A stretch of DNA of 64,000 bases. Source: Dasyornis broadbenti. Taxonomy: Eukaryota; Chordata; Aves; Passeriformes; Dasyornithidae. The notes under the pieces were generated by a model. It worked only from the letters and a program-made list of their open reading frames with translations. It was not told the DNA's origin and searched no databases. Of this stretch, positions 63,381 to 64,000 are shown piece after piece. The translations under genes and the position numbers were made by a program. Numbering within the stretch: position 1 is the stretch's first letter; the number at the start of each line of letters is the position of its first letter. The stretch lies in contig VZRN01005845.1 in the NCBI GenBank assembly GCA_013397935.1, positions 151,434 through 215,433 on the forward strand, given 5' to 3'.

Positions 63381-64000
63381 ATGGGACATAGGCTAGGAAA
63401 ACCTAGCCTTACCCAACCTGAGAGAGAATTTTATTCCCAAGTTCTAAAAATCCTTCTTGCTAGTAATTTTAAGTCTTCTAAAGGAAACCTATCTAAGAAG
63501 AATTTTAAGCTCTTTATTCATTGGCTTTCTAAACATTTCTCTGATACTAACAGGGACTCCATCCTTTCTAACTCTTTTTGGGACCTGGTCGGGAAAAAGA
63601 TTTATTATTTTCAGGCTTCTGGTGATCTTTCTGTTTCTTGGTTTATCCCTTTATTTCATATTATTGTTAAGTTAGTAGCGCACCCCCCTCCCCGCCGCTT
63701 GCAGCCGTTCTCCTGGCTGTGGGCGCGCCCTTGTCTACTCTTGCTATTACCCACCCTCCCTTCTTTACACTTGCAAATGAAGTAGCTCCTTCGTGCCTAT
63801 ACAAATCTGTTCAACCAGTTGCTCTGCCTCAAACTTCGATACCCCCCACCCTATTTCCCTCAGGGGAGGGGATCCCGGGCACCACCTCCCACCCCCCACT
63901 TTCTCGGTTTCTTCCACAAACTCCACACACTTCATTTCTGCTTTGAACACCACAGCTCCGAGCCCCTCTGTCTTTTCACCCCCTGTGTCCTTCCCCTCTC
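63381..64000 (+). pseudogene. Broken gag gene of the ERVK-like provirus (5' part)
   Basis: The start codon at 63381 begins MGHRLGKPS, with glycine 2 as expected for a myristoylated matrix protein. The next 100 or so residues are a lysine-rich, helix-prone domain. It contains LFIHWLSKHF and FWDLVGKKIYYF, matching the layout of betaretroviral matrix (Gag p10-type) domains. After about 63670 this frame loses gag character and stops at 63783-63785. A proline-rich sequence typical of the region after matrix continues in a different frame from about 63690 until a stop at 63944-63946. At least one frameshift and one stop therefore break the gene in this assembly. The window ends within it. Confidence 0.7.

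Larger units (their letters stand above)
62439..64000 (+). mobile_element. ERVK-like provirus, 5' part (continues beyond the window)
   Basis: In order: a 5' LTR (62439-62971), a two-base gap, a lysine-type primer-binding site (62974-62992), an untranslated leader with a strong splice-donor-like GTAAGT, and the start of gag at 63381. The lysine primer, the 6-bp target duplication of the related solo LTR at 49375 and the matrix-like first gag domain all point to a class II (betaretrovirus-like) element. The copy is not intact: its gag frame is disrupted near 63670-63700. The 3' part and any 3' LTR lie outside the window. Confidence 0.85.

Overview
The window reads as a stretch of bird nuclear genome, AT-rich and gene-poor. 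Three things point to a bird. There is a CR1 LINE 3' tail of avian type. There are LTR retrotransposon sequences that match avian ERV families as I remember them. The only recognisable gene looks like the avian counterpart of vertebrate C3orf85, a small secreted protein that lies in a gene-poor interval in mammals. No bacterial-style gene organisation, tRNA, rRNA or CRISPR was seen. Family names rest on recall and motif reading; no database search was run.

Layout. Positions 1-28966 are intergenic, with low-complexity tracts, a p53-family-like triple half-site at 13096-13125 and a short perfect-arm palindrome at 13450-13471. Positions 28967-29863 are a minus-strand solo LTR of ERVL-like type. 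Positions 29864-39060 are again featureless. The C3orf85-like gene covers 39068-46963 on the plus strand: TATA box, three coding exons (39126-39174, 46376-46524, 46725-46844) and an ATTAAA signal. It encodes a 105-residue secreted precursor with an R-L-K-R processing site.

Downstream, 49375-49899 is a solo LTR of an ERVK-like element with a perfect 6-bp target duplication. At 57689-57888 there is a candidate terminal coding exon for an unrecognised basic six-cysteine peptide, with a good splice acceptor upstream and a poly(A) signal downstream. A CR1 fragment lies at 58540-58640. An ERVL-like LTR fragment lies near 62147. From 62439 to the window end is the 5' part of an ERVK-like provirus (LTR, lysine-tRNA primer-binding site, leader, start of a broken gag). 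Its LTR belongs to the same family as the solo LTR 13 kb upstream.

Three single N bases (29371, 62901, 63253) each sit between short direct duplications. They look like assembly joins rather than biology. The most interesting undescribed item is the six-cysteine exon, whose four central cysteines are spaced exactly 11 residues apart.
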